33,272 nt of DNA from Paenibacillus cisolokensis (GCF_018403665.1 NZ_BOVJ01000116.1:1-33272), one strand, 5' to 3'; counted from the stretch's first letter, positions 1-8,652 are shown. Notes: a model not told the origin generated them from the sequence alone. Numbers and translations: made by a program.

Positions 1-2
1 TT

Positions 3-170
3 TTTATCGCAGCAGCGGTCTTTCATCTTGAAGAAATCTCCAACGAAATCGGCCCCTACCTTTCTTCAAATTACCGTCGCTCCATCCAAGCCGACCGCTT
101 CTTTACAGTCATAAAGCGGCTTGTTTCGGAAGAAGGCGTTCGTCTTGGAACGCAGGTTCCAAGCAAATGA
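3..170 (+). CDS. C-terminal fragment of an unidentified protein, cut by the window edge
   Basis: Frame 3 is open from the window edge for 55 codons to a TGA at 168-170. Codon choice mostly favours G or C in third position, as in the neighbouring genes, and the peptide is a plausible soluble helical C-terminus (it contains EEISNEIGPYLSSNY and ADRFFTVIKRLVSEEGV). I do not recognise the family, and the start lies outside the window. No terminator is evident between its stop and the SASP gene 77 bases downstream. It could be a chance open frame, but the composition argues for a real gene end. Confidence 0.45.
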   Translation, partial: FIAAAVFHLEEISNEIGPYLSSNYRRSIQADRFFTVIKRLVSEEGVRLGTQVPSK

Positions 171-247
171 TGCCGCACATGAAAAGCGGAATAAGGGGGA
201 TGCTAGCCTAAAGCAAACTATTACGGACAGAGCAGGTGAACGAATCG

Positions 248-535
248 ATGGCAAGAAGAGGCAGAAGAAAACTGGTCGTGCCGGGGGCGGAACGCGCGAT
301 GGAGGCTTTCAAGGCGGAAGTTATGCGGCGTCAAGGCTATCATGTCGATCCGAGCCGCCCGAACGACGTCAAATATGAAGTTGCCCGATCGATCGGCGTG
401 CCCTTGAAGCCCGGAGACAACGGCGATTTGACGACGGAGTCGGCCGGTCAGGTGGGCGGTCAAATCGGGGGCGCGATGGTCAGGGAAATGATCCGGCTTG
501 CCCAGGAACAGCTGGCGCGTCAGCCTCGTCCATGA
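248..535 (+). CDS. Small acid-soluble spore protein, alpha/beta type
   Basis: The 95-residue product matches alpha/beta-type SASPs, which coat and protect DNA in the dormant spore core and are degraded by the GPR protease at germination. It carries the family N-terminal block RRKLVVPGAERAMEAFKAEV. A KYEVA segment resembles the GPR cleavage region. The conserved C-terminal half contains IGVPLKPGDNG, SAGQVGGQIGG and MVREMIRLAQEQL. It is longer than typical 60-75 residue SASPs because of a spacer of about 20 residues between the two conserved blocks. An in-frame GTG at 236 lies inside the Shine-Dalgarno AGGTGA (234-239), so the ATG at 248 is the better start, with about 8 bases of spacing. The gene stands alone and ends in its own terminator. 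Confidence 0.88.
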   Translation: MARRGRRKLVVPGAERAMEAFKAEVMRRQGYHVDPSRPNDVKYEVARSIGVPLKPGDNGDLTTESAGQVGGQIGGAMVREMIRLAQEQLARQPRP

Positions 536-547
536 CGGGGCTTTTTT
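523..547 (+). terminator. Intrinsic terminator of the SASP gene
   Basis: GCCTCGTC pairs with GACGGGGC (one G-T pair) around a 3-base CAT loop, followed by six T. The stem includes the last codons and the stop codon of the SASP gene. Confidence 0.7.
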
Positions 548-724
548 AAATTGTCGCCTCGGCGAAACGGTTCGCAAGCGGGTGCAGATTCATGGCGTAA
601 TAAAGGATGTTTCGGATGCCGCCGCCGCTGGGAAACGCTCCGATTTTGGCAGAAAACGGCCGAAATCCGCTGTGAGGGGCACCTGTTGGCTGAACTTGCT
701 GCCGGCAACGGACGGAAAAACCTT

Positions 725-753
725 TTGACAACGGCATCCTTCCGTGAGAAAAT
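725..753 (+). promoter_or_regulatory. Candidate sigma-A promoter for the ThuA-domain gene
   Basis: TTGACA (725-730), 17 bases, then GAAAAT (748-753), about 80 bases upstream of the likely ATG at 832. The -35 is a perfect consensus; the -10 matches 4 of 6. The stretch from 548 to 770 holds no other feature I can support. Confidence 0.4.
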
Positions 754-831
754 GAACGCGTGTACATAAAATGAACATGCGTTCATTCGCGGAATGGCGG
801 AAACAAAAAGCAGCGCGAGGGAGAGATCGGA

Positions 832-1556
832 ATGAAAAAGCGCTTATTGTATGGGGCGGCTGGGACGGACACCAGCCGAAGGAAGTGGCCGATATTTTCC
901 GCGGCATATTGATTGCGGAAGGATTCGAGGTCGAAGTGTCGGATACGCTGGAAGCCTTTTCGGATGTGGAGAAGCTGAAGGGGCTCGATCTGATCGTGCC
1001 GGTATGGACGATGGGACGGATCGACCAGCAGCTCGTGAACAACGTATCGGAGGCCGTGCAGAGCGGCGTCGGTTTGGCAGGCTGCCATGGCGGCATGTGC
1101 GACGCGTTTCGGGAAAATGTCGACTGGCAGTTTATGACCGGCGGCAATTGGGTGGCCCATCCGGGCGGCGACGGCGTGGAATATGTCGTGGAAATCCGCA
1201 ACAGTTCGAGCCCGCTGACCGCGGGGCTGAACGATTTCACCGTTCGTTCCGAGCAATATTATTTGCATGTCGATCCGGCCGTGGAAGTGCTGGCGACGAC
1301 ACGATTCCCGACCGCACCCGGGCCTCATTCCACGAACAAGGCGGTCGATATGCCCGTAGCCTGGACGAAACGGTGGGGAGCCGGCAGAGTGTATTACAAT
1401 TCGCTCGGCCACCAGGCGAACATCGTCAATATGCCTCCGGTTAAGGAAATGATGCGGAGAGGGATGCTCTGGTGCGCGGAAGGGAAAAGCGCCGCATCCT
1501 CGTCCGGCTATACGCAGACTGCCGCTTATTCCGGGATGGGGGACAATCAGCTGTAA
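832..1556 (+). CDS. ThuA-domain protein (frame broken just after the start codon)
   Basis: The product has the ThuA fold, a glutamine-amidotransferase-like domain found in trehalose-utilisation and other sugar-modification loci. The enzymatic role is not established for most members. Visible family features are ALIVWGGWDGHQPKE at the N-terminus, the VPVWTMGRI strand, the nucleophile-elbow-like GLAGCHGGMCDAF, the GGNWVAHPGG loop, and VAWTKRWGAGRVYYNSLGH near the end. The in-frame ATG at 771 has no good ribosome site and adds an unrelated 20-residue leader. The ATG at 832 is preceded by AGGGAGAG at proper distance, but its frame is off by one. Adding one A to the A5 run (835-839) gives MKKALIVWGGWDG and a 241-residue protein of normal length. 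The substrate cannot be told from the context. Confidence 0.82.
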
Positions 1557-1601
1557 TACGCATGCGATGCTGTCGGAAGACATGAAAAGCGCCAACATCG
1601 G

Positions 1602-1634
1602 AAATCGGGTAGATACCCGGTTTCCTTCTTTTTT
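1602..1634 (+). terminator. Intrinsic terminator after the ThuA-domain gene
   Basis: AAATCGGGTA pairs with TACCCGGTTT (one T-G pair), followed by CCTTCTTTTTT. It separates this gene from yunB. Confidence 0.65.
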
Positions 1635-1693
1635 GCCTGTCTTCGGCATAGACATGTTACGAGCGGACGACATCGAGAAAAGGGGTTGCGCGC

Positions 1694-2650
1694 ATGGCGA
1701 GATGGGGAAAAAGACGATGGATCAGCATATCGCTGCCGCCCCGGTCCAAGGGCTGGAAAGCCCGGACGTTCCGATCTCCCGTGAAGCTGTGGCCTGGCGG
1801 CACGGTATCGCGGCCGGCCGTCTTTCGTTCCAAACCTTCGAAGCCGATCCGCAAAGGCGGCAAGAAAAAATTCGTCATCATTTTTCTCGTTCTGTTCGTT
1901 CTGCTGTCGGTTCAAACCTTCTCGTATATTGAGAAAAATTTGCGCCCGCCGCTTATGCACGTGGCGAAAATGCGAGTGAAGCAAGTGGCGACGCAGGCGA
2001 TCAATAAAGCGATCACCGAGAGAGTGGCGGAGCGAACCGATCTCGAGCAGCTGATCGAATGGAAAACGGACGGCAGCGGAAAAGTGTCGGGCTTCATGCT
2101 CAACTATGCCGAACATATTCGCATTACGTCGGAGACGGTGGATACCGTGCAGTCGGCATTGAAGGCGGTGCATGAAGTGCCGGAGCGGATTCCGATCGGG
2201 CAGGCGTTCGACAGCGCCATTATCGCGTCGTTCGGTCCGCGCGTTCCCGTCCGCTTCGAGCCGCTGGGCGCGGCGAAGGTGGAGCTGAAGACGCGGCAAC
2301 AGGCCACGGGCATCAACATGGTTCTGGTTGAAGTGTATATACGTGTAATGGCGGAAGTGTCCATTATTATTCCTTTCGATACCGAACCGGAGCTTGTGGA
2401 GAGCGAAATCCCGGTATCGTATTTGCTGGTCGTCGGCGACGTGCCGATGTATTATTACGACAACAAAGGCAATCCCGTCGGCAGTTCCGCCGCCAATGCG
2501 CCGGCGATATCCTTGCCGCTTGAACCGGGAAAGACGGGCGTGACCGTAAAACCCGGAGCCGGAGAAGGAGAGCGAAGCGGCAATGAAGAAGCTCCGGCTG
2601 TGCCGGAGCCTTCTCACACGGAAGAGGATAGCGGGAGCGCTGCGCCTTAA
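1694..2650 (+). CDS. yunB: Sporulation protein YunB
   Basis: A 318-residue homologue of Bacillus YunB, a mother-cell sporulation membrane protein of unresolved biochemical function. A very basic cytoplasmic N-terminus (1-57) precedes one transmembrane helix at about 60-78. A conserved body follows, with RPPLMHVAKMRVKQVAT, IPIGQAFDSAIIASFGPRVP, INMVLVEVYIRVMAEVSIII and SEIPVSYLLVVGDVPMYYYD. The C-terminal 70 residues are Pro/Gly/Glu-rich and look disordered. AAGGGG at 1680-1685 lies 8 bases before the ATG. The order yunB, lytH (opposite strand), lipA, yutD resembles the B. subtilis yun/yut region. The gene converges on lytH, and in the restored reading the two stop codons share the same TTAA. 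Confidence 0.87.
   Translation: MARWGKRRWISISLPPRSKGWKARTFRSPVKLWPGGTVSRPAVFRSKPSKPIRKGGKKKFVIIFLVLFVLLSVQTFSYIEKNLRPPLMHVAKMRVKQVATQAINKAITERVAERTDLEQLIEWKTDGSGKVSGFMLNYAEHIRITSETVDTVQSALKAVHEVPERIPIGQAFDSAIIASFGPRVPVRFEPLGAAKVELKTRQQATGINMVLVEVYIRVMAEVSIIIPFDTEPELVESEIPVSYLLVVGDVPMYYYDNKGNPVGSSAANAPAISLPLEPGKTGVTVKPGAGEGERSGNEEAPAVPEPSHTEEDSGSAAP
2588..2613 (-). terminator. Stem-loop inside the end of yunB, probable terminator of lytH
   Basis: GCTCCGGC pairs perfectly with GCCGGAGC around TGT. On the minus strand it is followed by TTCTTCATT. It lies just downstream of the restored lytH stop, so it could end lytH transcription from within the convergent yunB coding sequence. Confidence 0.4.
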
Positions 2651-3656
2651 CGTCCGCTTTTGATTTTTTGCGCTCGTCCGCTTCCCAGCGTTTCAGCAGC
2701 GGATACGGGTCGAACGACCATTCGATCAAGCCGCGATCCCGGTAAATGCCGTAATGCAGATGCGGCGGAAATTTGCCCTGGGTGCCCGGTTTGCCGTAGC
2801 CGGAACTGCCGACCCAGCCGACAACCTGGCCGGGCTTCAGTACATCGCCGACTTTGATCGATTTGTTAAAGCCGGAAAGATGGGCGTAGTAATGATAATA
2901 GTTGTTCAGATCGCGTATGCCGATTCGCCAGCCTCCGTAAGGATTCCAGCCTTTGACTTCCACGATGCCGTAACAGGTGCTGCGCACGGGCACACCGTAA
3001 GATGCGAAAATATCGGTTCCTTCATGGATCCGTCTGCCGCCCCAACTGCGGCTTGTCCCCCAGGTGCTGCGGTATGAATAACTTGTGCCGATCGGCAGCG
3101 GAAAAGCGTGGTCGTTCAGCTCGAGCTTGTCCAATGCCTGATAAATTTTGGCAAACTGGTTCACGCGTTGGACCGCGCGCGTGTTGCGGTAATATTCCCA
3201 CAATCCGACGGCAAAGTCGTCTTCGGACTGTCCGTAAGGAATCAGCAGCCGGGCGACGGAATAGAGCAAATCGATATCATTGGTCCGTTCGGCGCGTCCG
3301 TCTCCGTTCCCGTCCCATCCGATGCCGCCGAACCAGCGGATAACGGCCGGGTCGGTTTCTTCCGGGTCCGGGTTGAGCGGACCGCTCCATTTTTCCTCCG
3401 GTACGTAGATGCTGACGATCCGGCCGGTTTTCTGCCGCGTCTTCGGGCGGGCCATGGTCAATGTGTGCTCGTATTGGTCCAAAGCGGCCAGGCGGTACCA
3501 GGGTATACCCGTTACGGCGCTCAAACTGTCGTACAGCTGCTGCCGTTCCTCCGTCGGACGGGGATCAGCGGCTTTCACCGATCCGGCCGGACCGAAAGCG
3601 GCGCATATGAACGCTCCGATGGCGGCGGCAGCCGCTATAGACCGGAAACGTTTCAC
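2647..3656 (-). CDS. lytH: LytH-like M23 peptidase of sporulation (C-terminus frameshifted)
   Basis: A secreted zinc peptidase of family M23. B. subtilis LytH is the sporulation L-Ala-D-Glu endopeptidase that trims cortex side chains; the assignment rests on family plus its place beside yunB and lipA. The start is GTG at 3656, preceded at 8 bases by a near-perfect AGGAGGTGA. A signal peptide covers about 1-29 (ends VKA-AD). The M23 domain has the zinc motif HEGTD (H211, D215), HYYAH (255-259) and PHLHYG (H299, H301). As read, the frame runs past the expected end into yunB antisense with an Arg/Cys-rich tail. Adding one base at the T4 (2658-2661) or T6 (2664-2669) run gives a stop at 2647-2649 and a 336-residue protein. 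The 42-bp repeats lie directly upstream. Confidence 0.82.
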
Positions 3657-3670
3657 TCGTGTCACCTCCT

Positions 3671-3880
3671 CAAGATTTGCGAAGCAAAACAGCTTCGAAA
3701 GCCGTGGGTTCAAGGTTTGCGAAAGCAAAGCAGCATCGAAAGCCATGGACTAAGGCTTCGCGAAGAGCATAGTGGCTTCGAAAGCCATGGACTAAAGATT
3801 TGCGAAAAGCATAGTGGCTTGTGGCAACGCCACGGGCTAAAGTTTTTGTGAAGCAGAACGGCATCGTTTGCATGGCGCAG
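3671..3880. repeat. Imperfect 42-bp tandem repeat, about 4.5 copies
   Basis: Units at 3671-3710, 3711-3752, 3753-3794, 3795-3839 and a partial one from 3840 share a core (AAG)NTTTGCGAAAGCA, then AGTGGCTTCGAAAGCCATGG. Each unit holds a small inverted repeat such as GGCTT-CGA-AAGCC. The array fills most of the divergent lytH/lipA gap and abuts the lytH ribosome site. A 67-codon minus-strand open frame through it is the repeat read as protein, not a gene. Confidence 0.75.
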
Positions 3881-3916
3881 TCAAGGGGTTATCTAGCTGT
3901 TATCATTTGCATATCA

Positions 3917-3944
3917 TTGGTTTTTATCCGAAACATGCTATAAT
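3917..3944 (+). promoter_or_regulatory. Extended -10 promoter of lipA
   Basis: TATAAT at 3939-3944 is preceded by TGC, giving an extended -10. A -35-like TTGGTT lies 16 bases upstream (3917-3922). The expected start of transcription is near 3951, leaving a leader of about 38 bases before the lipA ATG. A direct TATCATT repeat (3901 and 3912) sits just upstream. Confidence 0.65.
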
Positions 3945-3988
3945 AAACGAGTAAGCAAACCGAATTAGCGAAAGCGGGTAATGCCTTC

Positions 3989-4882
3989 ATGAAAAAACAG
4001 CAAAGCAAGCAGCCCAAACCGGAGTGGCTGCGAATTAAGCTGGTTACAGACGGGAATTATGCTGAGCTTAAAGATATGATGCGTTCCAAAACGCTCCATA
4101 CCGTGTGCGAGGAGGCGCGCTGTCCCAACATTTACGAATGCTGGGCGAACCGTACGGCGACCTTTATGATTTTGGGCGATATTTGCACCCGCGCTTGCCG
4201 GTTCTGCGCCGTCAATACCGGAATGCCGACCGAACTGGACCTGCAGGAGCCGGAACGCGTAGCGGAAGCGGCCGAGCAAATGGGGCTTCGCCATTGCGTT
4301 GTGACATCGGTGGCGCGTGACGACCTGAATGACGGAGGGGCATCCATCTTTGCGGAGACGATTCGCGCGATCAGGCGCCGTCTGCCGTTTTGCAGCGTCG
4401 AGGTGCTGATTCCCGATTTTATGGGAAATTGGGATGCGCTGAAAATTGTTATGGATGCCAAGCCGGATATTTTGAATCATAATATCGAGACGGTGGAACG
4501 TTTGTCCGACCGGGTACGGGCCAAAGCGAAGTACGACCGTTCTCTGGAACTTTTGAAACGGGCCAAAGAAATGCAGCCTCGAATTCCGACCAAATCGAGC
4601 ATGATGCTCGGCGTCGGGGAAACCTATGAAGAAATTTTGCAGAGCATGGACGATTTGCGCAAAGTGGATTGCAACATTTTGACGCTGGGACAATATTTGC
4701 AGCCTACGCCAAACCATCTTCCTGTGGAACGTTACGTTCATCCGGACGAATTCGCGGCTCTGAAGCGCGAAGGCCTGGCGCGGGGATTCGATCATGTCGA
4801 ATCCGGACCGCTCGTGCGCAGCTCGTATCATGCGCATGAACAGGTGCAGTCCGCTGCGGAATCGCGGGCGGTTTCGCCGTAA
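3989..4882 (+). CDS. lipA: Lipoyl synthase (radical SAM)
   Basis: LipA inserts two sulfur atoms into protein-bound octanoyl groups to make the lipoyl cofactor of 2-oxoacid dehydrogenases and the glycine cleavage system. Both iron-sulfur clusters are visible: the auxiliary cluster [12 protein letters not shown] (C40, C45, C51) and the radical-SAM CX3CX2C motif CTRACRFC (C66, C70, C73). The C-terminal [10 protein letters not shown] contains the conserved serine that ligates the auxiliary cluster. The 297-residue length is typical. The ribosome site is weak (GCGGGTA upstream of the ATG). yutD follows after 27 bases and probably shares the transcript, as in Bacillus. Confidence 0.97.
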   Translation: MKKQQSKQPKPEWLRIKLVTDGNYAELKDMMRSKTLHTVCEEARCPNIYECWANRTATFMILGDICTRACRFCAVNTGMPTELDLQEPERVAEAAEQMGLRHCVVTSVARDDLNDGGASIFAETIRAIRRRLPFCSVEVLIPDFMGNWDALKIVMDAKPDILNHNIETVERLSDRVRAKAKYDRSLELLKRAKEMQPRIPTKSSMMLGVGETYEEILQSMDDLRKVDCNILTLGQYLQPTPNHLPVERYVHPDEFAALKREGLARGFDHVESGPLVRSSYHAHEQVQSAAESRAVSP

Positions 4883-4909
4883 GCTGCAAGACGGAGTGGG
4901 GGTAGGGCT

Positions 4910-5824
4910 TTGATTCATATCGCCGGCAAGACATACAAACTGGTGTATGACCACAAGAACGGTTGGAACCCGGAAATATTTCGCGAGCGGTACAGCGAGG
5001 TGCTCGAACGCTACGACTACATTGTTGGCGATTGGGGTTACGAGAAGCTTCGGCTGAAAGGTTTTTTTCGCGATAATCACCCGAAGGCGAACAAAGATAC
5101 GGCCATATCGGGAGTGGTCGATTACATTAACGAATACTGCAATTTCGGATGCGCCTACTTTGTGCTGCAAAAAGTGCCGAACCCTTCGAAGTCTGCGGAC
5201 AGAGACCTCTTGTCTCCGGATTTTGCCGACGAATTCGCCGTTTACGGGATGCAGGACGAGGATTCGAAGGAGGAATCCAAAGACCTTGTTCCCGGAGGGG
5301 AAGGAGGCGCGGCTGTGCCTTTCAATCCGCCGGCCGAGCCGAAGCGTTCCGGTATGAAAGCGGAGGATGCGGCGCCAGCCGATCCTGGCGCATATGCCGA
5401 TGCGACTGTCCGGCCTTCGCCGGAAGGCGAGCGCGGCGCGGAGAACGGCAGTCCGGGGCGTGCGGACAAGGCCGGTAACGGCGAGGAAGCGCGTTCCGGC
5501 GCAGGCAGGCGCGGCGAGGCGCGCAGCCAAGGCGCGGAGCCGCTGCGGGAGGGGCGTTCCGTCCACCATCGCAAGGATGCCGCCGCCCGCGACGGGCGCC
5601 CAGAGCCGAAAGGGGAACGCCGGGAACGCGGCGACCGGCCCGGCAAGCGCCCGCAGGGCGCTAACCGCCCATTCGGACGCCCCGGCGGCAAACCGGATGC
5701 CGCCGCAAGACTGGCGCGGGAGCAAGCGGCAGCCGGTGCGGCGGATGCGCGCGCCGGCCAGGAAAGCCGGCAGCCGGTCGGCCATCCGGAGAACAGGCGC
5801 GCCGTTCATAAGGAAGAACGTTAA
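4910..5824 (+). CDS. yutD: YutD-like protein with a long disordered C-terminal extension
   Basis: Residues 1 to about 95 match YutD, a conserved Bacillus protein of unknown function of about 100 residues: IHIAGKTYKLVYDHKNGWNP, RYSEVLERYDYIVGDWGY, LRLKGFF and the C-terminal YINEYCNFGCAYFVLQKV. The remaining 200 or so residues are a low-complexity Arg/Gly/Ala/Pro/Glu-rich tail with many RG and GxR elements and no recognisable domain, making the protein three times the Bacillus length. The start is TTG at 4910 after a G-rich site (GGAGTGGGGG), 27 bases after lipA. A perfect hairpin follows the stop. The tail could bind nucleic acid by composition, but this is inference only. Confidence 0.85.
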   Translation: MIHIAGKTYKLVYDHKNGWNPEIFRERYSEVLERYDYIVGDWGYEKLRLKGFFRDNHPKANKDTAISGVVDYINEYCNFGCAYFVLQKVPNPSKSADRDLLSPDFADEFAVYGMQDEDSKEESKDLVPGGEGGAAVPFNPPAEPKRSGMKAEDAAPADPGAYADATVRPSPEGERGAENGSPGRADKAGNGEEARSGAGRRGEARSQGAEPLREGRSVHHRKDAAARDGRPEPKGERRERGDRPGKRPQGANRPFGRPGGKPDAAARLAREQAAAGAADARAGQESRQPVGHPENRRAVHKEER

Positions 5825-5848
5825 AGCCGGACGCAGAGCGTCCGGCTT
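5824..5848 (+). terminator. Terminator hairpin after yutD
   Basis: AAGCCGGACGC and GCGTCCGGCTT form a perfect 11-bp stem around AGA. The following tract (CGTCTATGTTTA) is only moderately T-rich. The stretch 5849-5928 holds nothing else. Confidence 0.6.
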
Positions 5849-5928
5849 CGTCTATGTTTATGAGCAGCGGGCGGAGCGGCGTGGGCGGATGCGAGAACAG
5901 CGCGGCGGGAGCATAAAACAGCCCCTCC

Positions 5929-7666
5929 TCACAAATGCTGCACGTTATACAAACGGGCATAGGCGCCGCCCTTCTCCATCAGCTCGTCATGCGTGCCGGT
6001 CTCGACGATTTCGCCATGCTCGATAACGACAATCTGATCGGCGTGCGTAATCGTGGACAACCGATGCGCCACAATCAGCGTCGTCCGGTTTTGCGCCAGC
6101 TTCCGCAGCGATTCCTGAATGAGATGTTCCGATTCCAGGTCCAGTGCCGAGGTCGCTTCGTCCAGCACGAGGATGGCGGGATTTTCAGAAAACGCGGGCG
6201 ATCGCGATGCGCTGCTTCTGCCCGCCGGACAGTTTGACGCCGCGCTCGCCGATTTCGGTATCGTAGCCGTTTGGCAGCGATTCGATAAAGTCGTGGGCAT
6301 TGGCGTTTTTGGCCGCTTCGATCATTTCCGCCTCGCTCGCGTCCGGACGGCCGAGCATAATATTTTCCCGCACAGAGCCGCTGAACAAAACGTTATCCTG
6401 CAGCACCATGCCGATCTGGCTGCGCAAGCTCTCCTGCGTGACGGACCGGATGTCCTGACCGTCGAGCCGTATCGCGCCCTTCTGCACATCGTAGAACCGC
6501 GCCAGCAGACTGACAAGCGACGACTTGCCGCCTCCGCTCATGCCGACGAGGGCGACGGTCTGTCCGGGCGATACCGACAGATCGATGCCCCGCAGCACCC
6601 AGTCGTTGTCCTCCTTGTAGCGGAACCAGACATCCTGCAACTCGATGCTGCCCCGAACCTTCTCAAGCTTTTTCGCGTCCGGTTCGTCCCGGATATCGGG
6701 ATGTTCCTCCAGCAACTCCTGCACCCGCTCCATCGAAGCAGCGGCTTGCGTCAGCACGGTAGACGCGTTCACCAGCCGTCTGAGCGGCGAAAACAGCCTG
6801 TCCAGATAGCCGTAGAAAGCGACGAACGAGCCGACCGACAATCCTTTGGCCGCGACGAGATAGCCCCCGTAGCCGAGCACGAGCAGCGGCGCGATCTCCG
6901 TGATCGTATTCACGATGCTGTACGTCAGGGCGTTCCAGCGGGTAAGCGCCAGGGAACGGGAGTAAAACTGCTCGTTTTTCGCGCCGAATTGCTTCTGTTC
7001 GTAACGTTCGAGCGTAAAGCTTTTGACGACGGCCATGCCGTTCACATGTTCGTTCAAATAGCCCTGCATCTCGGCGAGCGATTGGGAGCGGGAGCGCGAG
7101 TACGACCGCAATCTTTTGTACAGCGTTTTTACCGCCAGCGCGTAGAACGGCAGCACGGCAATCGCCACGAGCGTCAAACCGGCATCCATCCGAAACATAA
7201 TGACAAGGGCCAAAATCAGCGTGAACATATCGAGCCAAATATTCATCAGGCCGGTCTCGACCAGCGCCTTGCTCTGCTCCACGTCGTTCATCATGCGCGA
7301 AATGATTTCGCCCGACTTGCGGTTCTGGTAATATCGAAGCGACAGCTTCTGCAGATGGCTCCAGATGCGGGTCCGCATGTCGAATAAAATTTTGCTTGTC
7401 GTCAGTTGCGCAAAGTATTGCCGGTAATATTCGATCGGATAGCGGGCGACGACGAACAGCAGCATCCCGAATGCGATCGCCTTCCACAGATGATCGAGCT
7501 TCTCTGCCGTCGTCATGTCGGCCAGCAAAATATCGTCCACCACATATTTGACGAGCAGCGGCAGCAACAGCGGGATCGCAAATTTAACCGCACCGATCAG
7601 CAGCGTCACCATGACGAGCCATCGATACGGCTTGACGAAACTAAAAAACATGCGCCAATCTTTCAT
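5929..7666 (-). CDS. ABC exporter, fused membrane and ATPase domains (frameshifted near the ATPase end)
   Basis: A type IV (MsbA/BmrA-like) half-transporter of about 579 residues that should work as a homodimer; the substrate is unknown. An N-terminal membrane domain (about 1-310, six helices) is followed by an ATPase domain. That domain has Walker [10 protein letters not shown] (375-383), Q-loop [10 protein letters not shown], signature LSGGQ (479-483), Walker [13 protein letters not shown] and the H-loop IVAHRLSTI. The frame breaks at RIAIARVF, between signature and Walker B. Restoring one base in T4 (6182-6185) and one in A4 (6189-6192) gives the family sequence [19 protein letters not shown] single-base removal also restores frame but leaves this loop one residue short. 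The ATG lies 2 bases after the nadK stop, so the two genes form one operon. Confidence 0.9.
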
Positions 7667-7668
7667 CG

Positions 7669-8466
7669 TCAGTTCACTTCATATCCGAGAAACGCTTCTC
7701 TTACCCGGTTCCAAAATGTGAACGGGCGGTAGCGCGCGAAGCTGATTTTCTGTCCCGCCACGCTTGCCCGGATGGAACGGATATCGGAGCGCAAAATATT
7801 CAGGTGATCGATCGCCAGCAACAGCCGCTGTTCTTTCCGCGAAATGATGTCGCAATGATGGTGGGCCGGCAGCAGCACGGACGAGCCGAGCGTCCGGTAG
7901 ACCCGATTGTTGATCGACGCGATTTCGGCGATTTGCAGCGATTCGATGGACGGGTGGACGATAGCTCCGCCGACGCTCTTATTGTACGCCGTACTGCCCG
8001 ACGGGGTCGAAATGACGATGCCGTCGCCGCGGAACATCTCGAACAATTCATCGTTGATATTGATCTGGGCGACGAGCGTGCCGTCTACCCCTTTCAGCGT
8101 AAATTCGTTCAGCGCCAGATGCGACGACGTCCCTTCCGCCGTCTCCATCTCGATTCGCGCCAGCGGATACCGGACAATTTTCGGCTCTTGATCGGACATC
8201 GTGCGGACAAGCTCCTCAAGCTCATCCTTCTGCCAATCCGCATAAAAGCCAAGATGGCCGGTATGCACGCCGACAAAAGCGAGTTCGTCGATCCGTTCCA
8301 GATGGGTGTGGAACGCCTGCAGCAGCGTTCCGTCACCGCCGATGGAGATGACGATTTCCGGCCGCTCCTCATCGCGCACCAGCCCGCGTCCGGCAGCCAG
8401 CGTATGGAATCGTTCGGCAAGCTGAATCGACAACTTGTCTCCTCTGTCTATTACGGCATATTTCAA
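7669..8466 (-). CDS. nadK: NAD kinase
   Basis: Phosphorylates NAD to NADP using ATP or polyphosphate. The 265-residue protein shows the diagnostic GGDGT (43-47), the NE pair (N120, E121) and SGSTAYN (156-162), plus GVHTGHLGFYADW and ASINNRVYRT. It resembles B. subtilis PpnKA (YjbN, about 266 residues) closely in length and blocks. The start is TTG at 8466 with AAGGAG 9 bases upstream (complement of 8476-8481). Longer upstream readings add sequence absent from the family. It is followed by the ABC exporter gene after 2 bases. Confidence 0.95.
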   Translation of the reverse strand: MKYAVIDRGDKLSIQLAERFHTLAAGRGLVRDEERPEIVISIGGDGTLLQAFHTHLERIDELAFVGVHTGHLGFYADWQKDELEELVRTMSDQEPKIVRYPLARIEMETAEGTSSHLALNEFTLKGVDGTLVAQININDELFEMFRGDGIVISTPSGSTAYNKSVGGAIVHPSIESLQIAEIASINNRVYRTLGSSVLLPAHHHCDIISRKEQRLLLAIDHLNILRSDIRSIRASVAGQKISFARYRPFTFWNRVREAFLGYEVN

Positions 8467-8586
8467 CAATATAAGCTCCTTCCGGTCATTATCGTCACAT
8501 TCGATCATAGCGGAAAACGGGAAGGAACACAACGTCGATTCCGCTCGGTCCGCCGGATTTGGAACGGGATAGGCCGCAAACCGTCC

Positions 8587-8652
8587 GCAAGCGTTAAGCA
8601 GCAGGCCCGAGCCATCCCCGCAAGCGTTAAGCAGCAGGCCCGAGCCATCCCC
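8587..8652. repeat. 33-bp perfect tandem duplication across the ylbJ stop codon
   Basis: The 33-base unit beginning GCAAGCGTTAAGCAGCAGG occurs at 8587-8619 and again, identical, at 8620-8652. The right-hand copy encodes the last ylbJ residues (LGPAA) and its stop; the left-hand copy lies just beyond the gene. Confidence 0.9.

Noticed and set aside
189-220. Possible sigma-G promoter (GAATA ... CAAACTA) for the SASP gene
   Set aside because: The -10-like box matches 6 of 7, but the spacing is 20 rather than about 18 bases. Too weak to annotate, although sigma-G control is expected for this family.
546-767. 73-codon minus-strand frame upstream of the ThuA-domain gene
   Set aside because: Its C-terminal part (GGGIRNILYYAMNLHPLANR) looks somewhat protein-like, but it has no ribosome site, overlaps the candidate promoter of the opposite gene and has no recognised family. 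It stays a low-probability small gene.
3670-3873. 67-codon minus-strand frame with repeated HGFRSHYAL-like segments
   Set aside because: The repeated peptide is the 42-bp DNA repeat read in frame, not a protein gene.
3965-5809. 614-codon minus-strand open frame
   Set aside because: Antisense to lipA and yutD; the translation lacks family motifs and is skewed in composition.
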